Source: Diatrype stigma | Taxonomy: Eukaryota > Ascomycota > Sordariomycetes > Xylariales > Diatrypaceae | Assembly (NCBI GenBank): GCA_022225965.2 | Contig: JAKJXP020000175.1 | Location: 1-48,026, forward strand | Reading direction: 5' to 3' | DNA length: 48,026 nt | Shown here: piece by piece, positions 10,558 through 21,882 of the stretch | How positions within the stretch are numbered: the stretch's first letter is position 1 | How the letters are laid out: the number at the start of each line of letters is the position of its first letter | The notes under the pieces: generated by a model | Database searches by the model: none | What the model saw: the letters and a program-made list of their open reading frames with translations, nothing else | What the model was told of the DNA's origin: nothing | Program-made: the position numbers and the translations under genes

Positions 10558-12466
10558 ATGAAGAGTCATGAGGAACAGTTGATATTTGATCATCCAAGCC
10601 CTCGGGATACTCCTGAGAGCCCAGCGGCAGAGAGCTTTCTACCCTCCGCACCTTGCTCACAGCATGATAACCCTATTCCGAACACATGGCAGCCTAATGA
10701 GCCTAATCCCTTGCAGCCTCCATATTCTAGATCTGCACAGCTTGCTGAATACCCAGGCAATTCGCATGTTCAAGAGCTCTCTACTGAAAGTTCACCTGGA
10801 AACGAGCCAACGCATTTCTATGTGCATGAGCGCCCTGGTGGGAGGCTGTCGAGAGCTCAGATAGCTGAGACTCGGTTGCGCTACGATGCAGGGGTCTCGG
10901 CGGCAGCTCGGTGCACAGGGATCACTCCCAGTGAGCTGAGCAACTTGGAACATGCTGATGGCCACGATGTCGCGGGCGGATCCCTTACCTACGAGCAAAT
11001 CTCGAGCCCAGAGCTGCAGGCCGCGTATGGTACGGTGGCTTCCGCCGCTACCGAGCAGGCCAACATGGGGGTCGTCATAGCAGATGTTGCCCTCATCGGA
11101 TACGAAGACGGAAACGGAGACGACGACGACGACGCTTCGATGACTGACGCGGGGTACGAGTCGGACGCCTCGACAACGGGGTCGACGTCGATCACGCCCA
11201 GCATCTGGGACCACTCGTTCGAGAACGGGCGGCGGTACCACAAGTTCCACGAGGGCGCGTACCACTTCCCCAACGACGACGCCGAGCAGGAGCGCGAGGA
11301 CATGAAGCACTCCATGGTCAAGATGCTCTGCAACGACCAGCTGCACTTCGCGCCCATTGGCCCGAGCCCGCAGGCGATCCTCGATATCGGGACAGGGACG
11401 GGGTCGTGGGCTATGGAGAGTACGTAATGGCTAGCTACTGTAGCTTCAAGTTTTCCCTTGATTTTCTGTATTATCCCTTATCACGTTGACCCCCCCTCAC
11501 GAGATCTTAATGATTTCTTTGGCACAAACGAGAGTGCTCGTCCTCTGACCTGTGCAGTGGGCGAGCGGTATCCGAGCGCCAGTGTCCTCGGCGTTGACCT
11601 GAGCCCCATCCAGCCGGACTGGGTACCGCCCAACGTCCGGTTCATGGTCGACGATGTCGAAAGCCCGTGGCTGCATCCGAGGGACCACTTTGATTACATA
11701 CACTTTAGACATACCGTCATGGCCATCAAAGACTGGGATATCTTGCTACGGAGATGTTACGAGTAAGTCGGTACGCACGGTGCGGAATGCCACTTGGCTG
11801 GCTACCTACCTACCAAAGCAAGACGATATATGCGCTTGGCTTCGATTATACAGTCCAATAGCTGACAATGAAAACCCCAACCCCTCGTTTCCCCAAAATC
11901 ACAGACACACCAAACCGGGCGGCTGGGTAGAGCTACAGGAGATCCACCACTTCCCGATGAGCAACAACGGAAACGGCAACGGCAGCCACGCCGGCGGCGG
12001 CATGATGCCGCCAGATCACCCAGTAGCGCAGTACTGGCGGCGCATAGACGAGGGCCTAGCGCGACTCGGGGTAGTGGGGTTCGGGCAACGGGCGTCGGAG
12101 CCATGGTCCGAGTCGGGATCGGGATCGGAGTCGACGGCGCTGGAGCTGCTGCGGGGAGCCGGGTTCGTCGAGGCGACAGGGCGGCGCGTGTTCCACATCC
12201 CGATAGGTCCGTGGCCGCGCAACAAGGTGCTCAAGGGCGTGGGGGTGTACTGGCGGACGATCCTGGTGGACGGGCTCCAGGCCACGGCGCTGCGCCCCCT
12301 GATGCGGGGCTTGCGCTGGGAGCGCGCCCGCGTCGAGGCTTTCCTTGTCGCTGTGAGGCGGGCCTACCTCGACCTCGACCTCGACGACAACGAGGGCTCC
12401 CAGATGTACATGCCGCTCGTCTGCGTGTACGGGCAGAAGCCGCTGAACGGAAGACTATTGAGCTGA
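10558..12466 (+). CDS. LaeA-like SAM-dependent methyltransferase (542 aa)
   Basis: Three exons: 10558-11419, 11558-11762 and 11905-12466. Introns of 138 and 142 nt have donors gtacgt and gtaagt, and acceptors cag. The junctions rebuild the diagnostic blocks: WAM|EMGERYP after motif I, and YE|HTKPGGW later. The start is the ATG at 10558; the open frame upstream has only a TTG. The N-terminal ~210 residues are disordered, with an acidic DGNGDDDDDAS patch. The catalytic domain begins with the family-typical ENGRRYHKFHEGAYHFPNDD. Motif I (ILDIGTGTGSWA) is near residue 275, then GVDLSPIQPDWVPPN, a DYIHFRH block and GGWVELQEI. This matches the fungal LaeA/velvet-associated methyltransferase-like family. 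Many paralogues exist in each genome, so regulation of secondary metabolism by this copy is only an inference. No biosynthetic cluster is visible nearby. Confidence 0.9.
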
Positions 12467-14068
12467 GATGAGCTGGGTTGGGATCAATTGAACTGAACTG
12501 AGCCGCCGGGAATTATGGACGATCATTTACTTGCCGACCGCGAGTTGGTGGTGTTTTGCCTAACTTAAACCTCGACGGGCAATACCTTGCCACCATGCGC
12601 TAGATGGGTCCTCACAGTACCATCATATCTCAGCTATTGGTGTATTCTTCTTGGGATCTATTATAGAACGCAGCTGTACTGCAACTCCGGGCCATCACGG
12701 GATCCGCTGATCGCGCACAGGAGAAGGAAATGGGGGAGAAAAATCGAGAAGGACTGGATAGAGAGGTGACTATGGGCTTGCGCATGAATGAGAACTACCG
12801 ATGATACCTGAGATGAGGATACATGTATAGTGCATGGAAGGAGCGTGTCATCCGGGTTTTGACGGTATGGTTCGCGAGTGTCATGGCCATCGAGGATGGG
12901 GCTTCACGGTCACATTATAGAGAGGTGTTGTGATCCTTCTTTTGCTGGCTAGTATCAATATCAATGTAGCCGGTAATCCTTTATGGTTGCATGTTGATCC
13001 CCTAGATCATGTTCAAAGTGCCGTGTAATGTTCTTGAACAGCGATCTGTTGAAGCCTGCCCCAACAAGCGCCGGGATAATATATATGTTCTCAAAGAAGT
13101 TCGTAATTAGCTAACATATCAACTCAGGTCCGCACATAGCTCACTAAAAGAAGATCAATCTTCATAGCTATTTGTTACTGCTGCTTCCCTACGTTGTATT
13201 TCAACGGGTCGTTCAGAATTGCCAACGGTGTCTTCACTTATTCTACGACTCCCAGACTATCTTGGGTAATTTCCCCAGTATCCATGAGAGGCAGGAGACA
13301 TTGGCAAGACCTTGATGTGATTGGCTGGTGCGGCGAGTGATATGCAAACGTTTAGTAAGGCGGCTCATCACGATCCCTAAACACTCCTTCGGTCCCGAAG
13401 TCTCCTATAATTATATGCGGGACACCCGATGCCGAACCCACTTTTTCAGGACGGGGTTTGCCGTTCCAGATAAGTCATAAGTAGCCGACACCACACAGCC
13501 ACCCCGTCGTGTCCGGCATAGTTCCATTGCAGTAGCAGCTGGACTTGTCAAGCCAGGGGAAGGCTGGGGTCGTTCAACGACGGTTGCTGATACCCCCAGC
13601 AACTACTAAATCAGGATCGAAGACTGTAACCAACTGCACTAGACATCGTCGTGGGCAATAGTAATCCGCCGATCAGGGAAGGTGTAGGAGTGGCAACCGT
13701 TACAGCGTTATAACGGAATAGGTCCTTTTTGATAAGAGGCAACGTCACAATGGACCGGCGTGTGCTATTGAAATTGAGAACATTGCATTTATTAATCCTG
13801 CTTGATCAGGAGCTCTCGCTGTCTCATTGCAGTCGCGATTGGGTTGCGGTTGCTGCGATGCAGAGTTTCAGTCGTTTGTTGAGCACATCTATCAGGGGAA
13901 CGTTGATGGTGCCGGTAGTGAATATTAATGATCATGCCCTCAAGTGCTCAGACTCATTGTCCTTACGAGATGGGAGCAGCATTACTATCTCGGACGAACA
14001 CCTGAACTGATTCTTCAAAACCAGCACCAACTTGAGCATCCTCCCAGTCGTCGTGTTTCTTCGTCCAT
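12467..14068. other. Intergenic region
   Basis: No supported gene over 1.6 kb. Short ORFs (for example 12587-12769 and 13729-14010) lack coding features and homology I can recognise. No repeat or RNA gene seen. Confidence 0.5.
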
Positions 14069-15364
14069 ATGGCTGGAGTCACAGCTATGGCCGTGGTCGC
14101 CTCCACTTGGACTTTGTACATCACTTCTGGTCTTTTTGTCGGGCTTCGACTGTGGTGCAAACTCCGTCGTATTAACTATGGTAGAACTCGTGGCATCACA
14201 ATCGATGACTACCTCCTTTCTTTCGCATGGGTAATGCATCTTGACCCTCACCATGTCTTTTTTCTCTCTTATGCGGAAGGCACACTGCTAACGGGGTCCA
14301 TGCTATGTAGCTCGTACTTGGCGCAGCTTGCATTGTCGTGACGTGGATGATAGGCCAGGGGTTCGCGACGGCGCCTGGGATGACGACGCCCCTTTTCACG
14401 GCCCAGACATCCGCTAGCAGTCTGGAAAGCATTGCCTTAGGGGCCAGCAAGACTGCGTTTTCCCTCATGCTTGTCAAGATCACTCAGGGCTGGCAGACGA
14501 AGTTGGTCTGGACGGCGACATTCTTAGTCGATGTCAGCTACGCTCTGACCGCAATCATGCTGTGGCGAAAGCCGTGTGTGCTTCCTGGGCCCCCCGGAGC
14601 CGTGATTGAAAGGCCGAACCTTCCAGGCTCGTCCTGTCAGTCCATTGACTTCTCGGGTATCTTAACTCAAGAATCTACCGGTAAGGGCATATATACACCC
14701 GTAGTGGATACACTTCATCGCCGAGATACTGATGCCGCCTAAGTGATGTCACTACTATTTGATTGCCTAGTACTGGGGTTACCATGGATGATCATCCGAA
14801 ACCTCCACCTCAACAAACGAGAGAAGGCTGGGCTCACTTTTGCTATGAGTCTTGGAGCTCTGTTAGTCCAGTCCCTATCCATAATCATATTTGCCCCTCT
14901 CTACAATTGCCTCATGCTAACATGTTTCGAAGAGCCGGCATCGTTACAGTAGTTAGGCTGTATCGATCGCTAACGAATTGGGAGGTAAGGGCGACAGAGT
15001 TTCTCGGTATGTAGTCAGCCCTTCGAACATCTTACGATGGAATCCTAGGAGCGGCGCCCCTGACAGGGTAGCAGCCGTCCTTTCTGAAAACCATATCTGG
15101 GCCATAGTTGATGGGGCAGCCACCATCATTGGCACCACTATTCCGGTGCTTCGTGTACTCGTTAGAGATGAATACCGAACGAGATTCAGTCTTAGGCATA
15201 GCGCCAGACGGCATCCGAAGCTGTCGTCTAAGCAACGATCCGCTCCGATAGATCCACTAACGGCGTCTGAAGAGGGCAAGCTCGGTAAAGATGCCTTGCG
15301 TTCCCATACAGAAAGTTTCAAGTCTCTGAAGGAACCACCTCCTACATATATTCCATTAGAATAG
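14069..15364 (+). CDS. PTH11-like integral membrane (fungal rhodopsin-domain) protein, 338 aa
   Basis: Five exons: 14069-14230, 14311-14680, 14744-14861, 14933-15006 and 15072-15364 (1017 nt). Donors are gtaatg, gtaagg, gttagt and gtatgt. The third intron has a strong gctaac branch. The fourth intron (15007-15071) could instead end at 15074, which changes one residue. The protein shows the family pattern: TM1 followed by GLRLWCK, then the GITIDDYLLSFAW block before TM2, a Cys-containing loop, the LVLGLPWMIIRNLHLNKREK block, MSLGALAGIVTVVRLYRSL, and a last helix IIGTTIPVLRVLVRDEY followed by a basic, Ser-rich cytoplasmic tail. About seven membrane helices are expected. The family includes the Magnaporthe Pth11 surface sensor, but it is large and most members have no known ligand. 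No CFEM domain is present. The short N-terminus before TM1 is as expected. Confidence 0.85.
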
Positions 15365-16223
15365 CACCGCTTTCTTTTGACACACACAATTTATCATGCC
15401 TTTCCTTCATGACTATGGTGTCGAATATCTGTTAGGATTTCTATAATTTCACTAATTGGTTCGGAGTACTAAGAAGATATCATCAGGGATAGTAGGAACT
15501 TGCCGTTCATTATGACTATACGGTGTACATAACATAGGGTTTAGCTTTGGCTTCTCGGGTAAACATATGGATATTCATCTTTCGGTGTCTCAGAGGGGTT
15601 TCAAATAACAGAATCGGTTGTCAAAACAACACGGCCCGCCTGTGATCTCTCGCAGTAAACCTCGTTACATGTACTGTTACCACACCGAAGTACGATGTAT
15701 CTACCAAGCAATGTGAAATGTCATATATCAAGTCTCCTAAAGCTTTACATGGCTGATAAAAGGGGTGAACAGATGCCAAATCCGTTATGCCATATGCTGT
15801 TCTTTTAAAGTTCTACGAGCACGGGCTGTTTGTTGAGAGCGGAAGGGGGCGGGAGGGAGTGGCTTATTTGCTTTTCATGATTGACAAACTGCGGCAACTA
15901 CGGACTCTATTTGAATCATATCGGATCACTTCAGTGGACATAGAGTAGGTTTGAAAGTTGGCATCTCGTTTCTGTCCTTCAAGATGATGTCTGGGAAGGG
16001 ACGGTGAACGTAACACCAACATAACCAAAAGGCGGTGGTTTGCCTGTTTGGCGATACGCCTTTCAGACATAAATAGCAAGACTGTATGCTCCTACCATGG
16101 GCGAAGTATACATCAGTGCTCGTGAATCAAACCCGGAAAGTACGTTCAGCCTCAGGTCGTACATCCCCCCTCACCCTCCTTCCTCGAAACCATCAACCAG
16201 TCCAGAAGAGCAAAAGCAACACA
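15365..16223. other. Intergenic region
   Basis: No gene supported. Ordinary composition; it contains the promoter and 5' UTR of the 2EXR-type gene at its right end. No repeat noticed. Confidence 0.5.
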
Positions 16224-16886
16224 ATGTCCCCAACCCCAACCCCAACCCTCAACCCCTCCCCCTCCCCCCTCTACCGGCTCCCCCTATCCCTACGCCTGCG
16301 GATCTGGCGAACGACCTGGGAAGTCCGGCGCGTGCGACTCGTGCACACGGTGCGGCGCCTCCGCCCGCACGACCGCGACGGCCCCGCCATCCGCATCACG
16401 ACGGCCGCGACGCCGCCGGCCCCGGCCTCGCTGCACGTGGACCGGGAGTCGCGGCGCGAGACCCTGCGGCACTACGAGGCCGCCTTCGCGGTGCAGGGGG
16501 GCTTCTCGCACGTCTGGTTCAACTACGACCTCGACGTCCTGGAGCTGCCCCCCGCCCGGGCGTTCGGCGACGGCAATAGCCTCATGCGGTTCCGCGACTT
16601 CGCCCGCCTGCGGAAGGTATCCCTCTCTGGGGATATTCTCGATCACCGTCGCGGGCTGCTCGATGGTGACAGAGACTGTGGCCCCGACGACGTCGTGGGA
16701 GAACGTCACGCTTCATCTTCGTCTTCTTCTACGGCCGAGGAGTGGTTTGTGCCGGCAACGAGCTGTGCTACGAGGAACCCTTCGCTCATGACTCTCTTGA
16801 TGCCAAACCTACGTGAGATATGGCTCGGTGATACGCTGGTGTGGAGTGGTCCTGGTGCTTGGCCACTGTTCTCGATGGCATACTAG
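16224..16886 (+). CDS. 2EXR-domain-type protein (220 aa)
   Basis: Single exon. The frame is open from 16086, but the ATG at 16224 (acacaATGt) is chosen because the domain begins right after it and the upstream residues look like translated leader. After a Pro/Thr/Ser-rich start come PLYRLPLSLRLRIW and PASLHVDRESRRETLRHYEAAF. These are the two conserved blocks of the fungal 2EXR family, an F-x-x-L-P-type motif and a P-x-L-x-V-N/D-R-E-S-R element. A following block (VWFNYDLDVLELP) and LRKVSLSGDIL are also in family order. Function is unknown across the family, which is strongly expanded in Pezizomycotina. It is shorter than many members (often 250-350 aa), so the C-terminus may be reduced. Confidence 0.75.
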   Translation: MSPTPTPTLNPSPSPLYRLPLSLRLRIWRTTWEVRRVRLVHTVRRLRPHDRDGPAIRITTAATPPAPASLHVDRESRRETLRHYEAAFAVQGGFSHVWFNYDLDVLELPPARAFGDGNSLMRFRDFARLRKVSLSGDILDHRRGLLDGDRDCGPDDVVGERHASSSSSSTAEEWFVPATSCATRNPSLMTLLMPNLREIWLGDTLVWSGPGAWPLFSMAY

Positions 16887-17245
16887 ACATATATGGCTGC
16901 AGTTCCCTAGTATCAGGAGTCCAGAATAGTGATGGTATTGTATAAAGATATCAGGGAGCCTACTTGTTAGTAGATAAAGCCCTGTAGCACACCGGGTTCA
17001 TATCAATTTAGCAGGTCATTCACCATAATGGGAGAGATCCTGGAAGATCATATCAGTTCGGATAGACACTCCTTGATTAAATCGTTATCATCATCAGGCG
17101 TGACAACCCAGTTGGCATTTCATAGATGCATCTCAAAGTCCCTATTTCATAGCTGCGTAATGCCAACGCCACCTAAAGAGCAAAGCCCTCCAGCAAAAAA
17201 GGAATAGCTCAAGATCTATCCAGAGATTCAATCGATATCTCATAA
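16887..17245. other. Short intergenic region, convergent ends
   Basis: Lies between the 3' ends of the 2EXR-type gene and the minus-strand DNA methyltransferase gene. No feature seen beyond ordinary sequence. Confidence 0.5.
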
Positions 17246-17326
17246 TTATTCCTCCAAAGGTAGAGTGACCGACCGCTCCCGCGAATCCATGACCATCAAA
17301 TCATCATCATCATCATCATTGTCGCC

Positions 17327-17370
<44 letters not shown>

Positions 17371-19444
17371 TGCCGTTGCCGTTGCCGTTGCCGTTTCCGT
17401 TGCCGTCTTCCTGCGCATCTCGCCCATCATCATCCAAAATTACAACTTCGATATCGTCGTTTTGATCGCCGTCTACTTGGAACCCATCTTCCTTCAGGAG
17501 CCAGCGATGGATGTGCTCATAGATGACCTTTACCGAGGTCGGGGGAAATGCATTTCCAATCTGCTTCCGTATACCACTGCCCGTAAACTCGTGATGGGAG
17601 GGGAATCCTTGAAGTGCGGCAAACTCTCGTAGAGTAAAACCACGTTCCCCGGAAGGGTGATAATCTCCACTATTACCGGTCGTAATAGTGTAACGGAGGA
17701 GGGTATGGGGGTCGTACGGGGGCTTAGGGAAAGCCGGATTTCTAAGGGCCCTGGCTAGGACCTCGTCGACATCGTTAAGCGTAGCCCTACTTTTGATCGT
17801 AGACAGGGCATCTTCGATTGTAAAGAGCTCGAATAGTGGCTCTGGGAACGGTGGTAGTCTTTCGCCCGGACAAGATGCAATCATGATGAGTCGTTTGCGA
17901 TTCTGAGTACTGCCGATTTCCGATAGGTTCATAACTTTGTAGGCAACAGAGTAACCCGTCATAGTGAAGCAGTGGAGAAACTGGTTGAAGAATAACTCGA
18001 ATCTTTTATGTAAAATCCCGAAGGTCTGTTCTACGGTAACGATCCGTGGCCGGAACTTGAGCAAGACTTCTAAGCAGGCGTAAAGCGCGGCTAGGTTGGC
18101 CTCATCATTCTTCCCGGGATTGGTATGTGCTGGGCTCCAGACTTGACAAGGTGGCGATATATGTAGGATATCTACCGGCACTGGGGAGTGAGTTGTCGCG
18201 AATTCATGGACGCTCATCTCGTAAAGATCGGTATAGGGGAAGTTCAATCGGTACGATGCGCAGGCGTTCGGATCCATGTCGCATGCCATAGTAGTTCTGA
18301 AGCCCGCTGCTTTTGCGCCAGATGTGACGCCGCCTTGATCAGGATCTCGAGTCAGTATCTTCAGTTCTCTAGTTCTGAAAACTTGAAGTCGCTTACCTGC
18401 CCCGCAGAACATATCTGCATGTGTATATCTTTGGCCGCGCTGGCGATGCTTAGCTGGGTTTATATCCTTGGTAAGATCGATGATCGGGGACTCTGGACAA
18501 TACGACCCCCCTCTGACTTTCCCAATACGCCATTTCTGGATCAGTTCGTCATCGGGGACTTGGAGATCAGGGTTCGTTATCTCGTGTGCCCTGAGCCTGA
18601 CGAAGAGTCGATTATGAAGCCGTCCCTCCTTTTCGGCGGCAGCGGATTTGTAGAAAGAGACCATTTTCCACCGGCATGTGAGTACAGCGAGTTCTTCGGC
18701 CTCTTCGGGACTCTTGAATTCCTTGATATCATACCTGTGGGTAGGATAAAGAGCATTGGTAAACTGGAGCTGCCTGATCTGCATGACTTCCTTGATGTTG
18801 ACCTCAATCGCTGCCTGAGTGGTCCATTCCCGAAGATCGTCCTCATGTATATTCAAGACGGCGACAACCTCATTCCTTTTAGGGGGGAGTTGGCCTCGGG
18901 TTTTTCGAGCCCTAGCATATGGTATACCGCGTATGATTATATCGTCACCTTCCTTCCGGATCAGTTGGATTTCCAAAAACTCAATGCCAAGGGTGTTCTG
19001 ATGTTTAGGCATTGGGTTTATTTCGACGACAACACCTTCCTGGACCAGCATTGCATTATGGCGACAGCTTGGAAGACGTAGGTGGTCTTCCACTGGCTTG
19101 TTCCGCGATGTATCACCCAAGTCAGGGAGAGCATCCCACTCATAGTCGAGGATATCTATAACCTCAGCAATCTCCTGTTCTAAGTCGTCTTCCACGGCAG
19201 CTTCTAGCTTGAGTTTATTGTCTTCCTCATCTTCGTCTTTGTCTTCAGCATCATCAATAATGATTGGGCTGTGGTCATCATCGTCAAGTACGATGGCATT
19301 CTGTTGACTATGGCCAGTCTGCCAAAAATGTGTTAGCATCCGTCGATAATCTGGACCAAACTCCACTCCATCATCATCATTGTCATCGTCGATAACGATG
19401 ATGTCAGGTGTATTATGCCGTCCGTTCATCTTCAAGGACTTCAT
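17246..19444 (-). CDS. rid: RID/Masc1-type DNA cytosine-5 methyltransferase (711 aa)
   Basis: Start is the ATG at 19444; the frame is open further upstream only from a TTG, through non-coding tandem repeats. One in-frame 63-nt intron (18334-18396, donor gtaagc, acceptor aag) splits motif I; removing it gives DMFCGAGGVTSGAKAAGF at about residue 344. Other motifs: catalytic SPPCQVWSPAHT with PPCQ at 410-413; TVEQTFG (EQT at 451, where most C5 methyltransferases have ENV); GSTQNRKRLIMIA; and the terminal RKQIGNAFPP near 605-614. The EQT variant and the WSPAHT context are those of the RID/Masc1 group, needed for RIP in Neurospora and for MIP in Ascobolus (established knowledge). Residues 130-310 form a BAH-like N-terminal region, preceded by very acidic stretches. 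The C-terminus is an unusual Gly-Asn/Gly-Asp hexanucleotide-encoded tail. All key catalytic residues are present, so the gene looks functional. Confidence 0.92.
17321..17407 (+). repeat. Hexanucleotide repeat gccgtc/gccgtt in the methyltransferase gene
   Basis: About 14 hexamers run in the coding region of the minus-strand gene: gccgtc units (Gly-Asp on the minus strand), then gccgtt units (Gly-Asn). They encode a (GN)n(GD)n tail just before an Asp run near the C-terminus. The unit is a multiple of three, so length changes keep the frame. Confidence 0.9.
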
Positions 19445-19582
19445 AATGAGGTTTCCCCGAGGTATAGTGGTAGTAGTGAAGAAGGGGATAAGTATGATGA
19501 TAAAGTCATTAAAAGCGTTAGGTCCGACCAGATCAAGTATGCATATGAAAAGTCGTTGATGGTGCCGAGTCAATCGTGAGAA

Positions 19583-19758
19583 CTCGGCGAGATGGAAGTG
19601 CGATGCTGGCAAGTCAATAGCGGCAAGTCGGCGAGATGGAAGTACGATGCTGATAAGTCAATAGTGGCAAGTCGGCGAATCGAAAGTATGATGATGTTAA
19701 GTCAATCATGCCAAGTCGGCGAGATCAAGATGTGATGATGGTCAGTCGTTGGCGGGAT
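19583..19758 (+). repeat. 44-bp tandem repeat, about four copies
   Basis: The motif (g/c)tcggcga(g/a) recurs at 19583, 19627, 19671 and 19715, exactly 44 bases apart, followed in each copy by related gatg and aagtcaat segments. Forty-four is not a multiple of three and copies are degenerate, so this is non-coding sequence in the promoter or leader of the minus-strand DNA methyltransferase gene. Confidence 0.85.
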
Positions 19759-19956
19759 TGGGTGGGTAGAGGAAGTTCGACAAGACAAAGCATTGAATGA
19801 CTTCCTTCCCGTCGTTGATCCTTCCTTTCCATCAAGTCGGCGAGGTCAACATGTAATGATGGCAAGTCGTTGGCAGGATTGGGTGGGTAGAGGAAATTCG
19901 ACGAGACAAAGCATTGAATGACTGACTTCCTTCCTGTCGTCGATCCTTCCTTTCCA
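19715..19956 (+). repeat. 121-bp tandem duplication
   Basis: Two copies spaced 121 bases apart: gtcggcgag at 19715 and 19836, and agtcgttggc at 19744 and 19865. The copies share gattgggtgggtagagg and caaagcattgaatgac. The second copy has a 4-base insertion (tgac) and scattered substitutions. It overlaps the last unit of the 44-bp array, so the longer unit probably arose from it. Confidence 0.85.
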
Positions 19957-21342
19957 TCGCCGAGTGTCAAAATCGTTGCAGGCAGTTACATGCACGCCAT
20001 ATCAGACGAGTGGTAGAACCGTTGTCGTCGAGTTGGTAGGTACGCTGTGATCACTCGAAAGTTGCTGCATCCAGCTATGTTGGAAACCCTTCCACGCATT
20101 GCTGCACTCGAGTTGCACGTATATTAACTGCGGCCGCGGAAGGGCCGCTCCTGCTGATGTGCAGACAAACATTATATCCATTCTTGCAGTGTTATGCCAG
20201 CTATCACATCAACGAAAGTGATACTATATCTGTTGCCATCTGCGGAATAGAACAGCTATTGCAGTCGGGACGACGTATAGATGTGCACGCAGGCAGTGAA
20301 TTCAGGTTGAGGCTGTATGTATTCCAGTGCAGTATCAGAGTATGCAGTAGGTGAGATTGTAGGTACAGATTCAGATTCACAAGAGCTACAGATAGGTTTC
20401 CACGGATACCTACCTAGGTAACAGGTGCATGTAGGCAGGTCCGACCTACATACGGGGTAACCTCCACAGGGCAGTGTCTTGCCTGTATACTTCCGGGTTC
20501 CATTGTCTACATACGTGTAGATAGTATGCTTGGCAGGTCACCCAATTCACTTCTTTCTTGTTGCAATGTGAATGGGAGATACGGAAGGTTCGACGCAAAA
20601 CTCCTGCAATGCACAACATACTAGGTAGGGGGGGGGGTAGGTACGCATGCACGGGTATGTAGCTGCATTAACACAAACATCGAAGCCTGCTTAGTACTTA
20701 GGTACCATCACGACGCAAACCCTTGTAACCACTCCCTAGATGGAAATAGCTATACAGTAAATGGATTATATCTTTATTAGTCATAGGTACGAGGACAAAC
20801 CTTGTTTTGTTACTCTAGCGAAGCAGCTGAAAGCAATGTTCTCCATCAAACGAGATTCGACTTGATTATTAGCATTTACCGGCCCATCGGAACCGCGAAC
20901 GGATGCAAATAGCACGGTGTCCGATAACCCAAGGATGGCGGCCGGCACGAGTCTTGCAGTTACTACCAGCGGGGCCCATGAAACTAGCGGAACTAAAGCT
21001 TAACTAACCCCTAATCGACGAGCCGTGGCTTGGCATCTGAAGTTATATATGTAAAGGTAGTCTTCAGTGCTACATTAAATCATCGAGAATCATCTTCTTA
21101 TGTCCCTCATCCAAAGCTGGATATAGATGATAGAGATCAGTTCTGTTTTGGGATAATAGATATCCCAGAAACCTGGTGATTGGAACAGATCTGACATTGG
21201 AGCTGGCGGAGCTACAGTTAATGCCTAGTACCTACTTGACTAAACCACCAGCACCCGAATGCCGGAACCCACTTGAAAGGCACGGAGGTCGGCGTTTGCG
21301 TTTTCCGCTTCTAAGGGGAGTTCCCAGGTGGAGTCTAGGGCT

Positions 21343-21350
21343 GTCGCCTT
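21343..21350 (+). repeat. Target-site duplication, left copy (GTCGCCTT)
   Basis: Perfect 8-base match to 21875-21882 on the other side of the 524-bp element. Confidence 0.85.
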
Positions 21351-21874
21351 TAGGGGTGTTCAAAACACGTGTTATGACCACTAACACCTGTATAATACGG
21401 ACCCACCCACAAAACACCCAAATACCCATACTAAAGCCCGTGTTATACCGTGTTTTGGTATTTTGCCTATACCGCACCGCATTAATAACGTTTGCAATAC
21501 TCTTGAAGCTATATATATTCGAATTAACCTGTCCCTTTGTAATTCTTCGTATTTACGATGCCGCCCCTTCGTTTGAATACCCTCGAGCACTTCATCGATG
21601 CCCCGAAAGGCGACTTCCGGCAGCCGCGCAAGGCCTATAGGCACTGCGGAAAAACTTACGCTATCGGTTTGGGCAGTTCAAAAATGACGCAGCATCTCGA
21701 CGATAAGTAAATAGGCTTTATAGCGAGATGCTTGCCGCATCGGGTTAGCGTACATTATATATGGGCCCGGAAAGGGGTAAATCCGGCTCCGACGCGTGTC
21801 AGGGCCTATAACACATGTATTACACGGCGTTATACGTATTATACACTACACGTATTTTGAAAGTTGCAACCCTA
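21351..21874 (+). mobile_element. Non-autonomous hAT-type element, 524 bp
   Basis: The element starts TAGGGGTGTTC and ends with the complement of TAGGGTTGCAACTTTC, giving imperfect terminal inverted repeats that extend into acacgtgtta / atacgtgtag. It is flanked on both sides by an identical 8-base duplication, GTCGCCTT (21343-21350 and 21875-21882). Eight-base duplications and TAGGG/CAGGG-type ends are hallmarks of the hAT superfamily. The interior keeps a short BED-finger-like ORF, so it looks like an internal deletion derivative of an autonomous element. It still has many CpA/TpG, so RIP has been light. Confidence 0.85.
21558..21710 (+). pseudogene. BED zinc-finger remnant of a hAT transposase (50 aa)
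   Basis: An ATG-initiated frame inside the hAT element encodes a basic segment, then YRHCGKTYAIGLGSSKMTQH, which matches the second half of a BED finger (C-x2-C ... SSK/N-M-x-x-HL). The first zinc cysteine is replaced by Tyr, a change that a single G-to-A transition would produce (TGT to TAT), as expected from RIP. The frame stops after the HL element; no catalytic RNase-H-like domain follows. It is the left-over N-terminus of a transposase. Whether it is still translated is unknown. Confidence 0.65.
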
Positions 21875-21882
21875 GTCGCCTT
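21875..21882 (+). repeat. Target-site duplication, right copy (GTCGCCTT)
   Basis: Perfect copy of 21343-21350. Confidence 0.85.

Larger units (their letters stand above)
19445..21342. other. Intergenic region upstream of the methyltransferase gene
   Basis: About 1.9 kb with no supported gene. The first 500 bases are tandem repeats (separate entries). The remainder is ordinary, with several taggtacct-type motifs (around 20405-20420 and 20625-20645) and a G run near 20630. Confidence 0.5.

Noticed and set aside
14985..15014. A 30-nt intron or frameshift in the PTH11-like gene
   Set aside because: A normal 65-nt intron (15007-15071, donor gtatgt) restores the frame and the total length is a multiple of three, so the gene need not be broken.
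19445..19612. 56-residue N-terminal extension of the DNA methyltransferase
   Set aside because: Starts on TTG and runs into a 44-bp repeat whose period is not a multiple of three.
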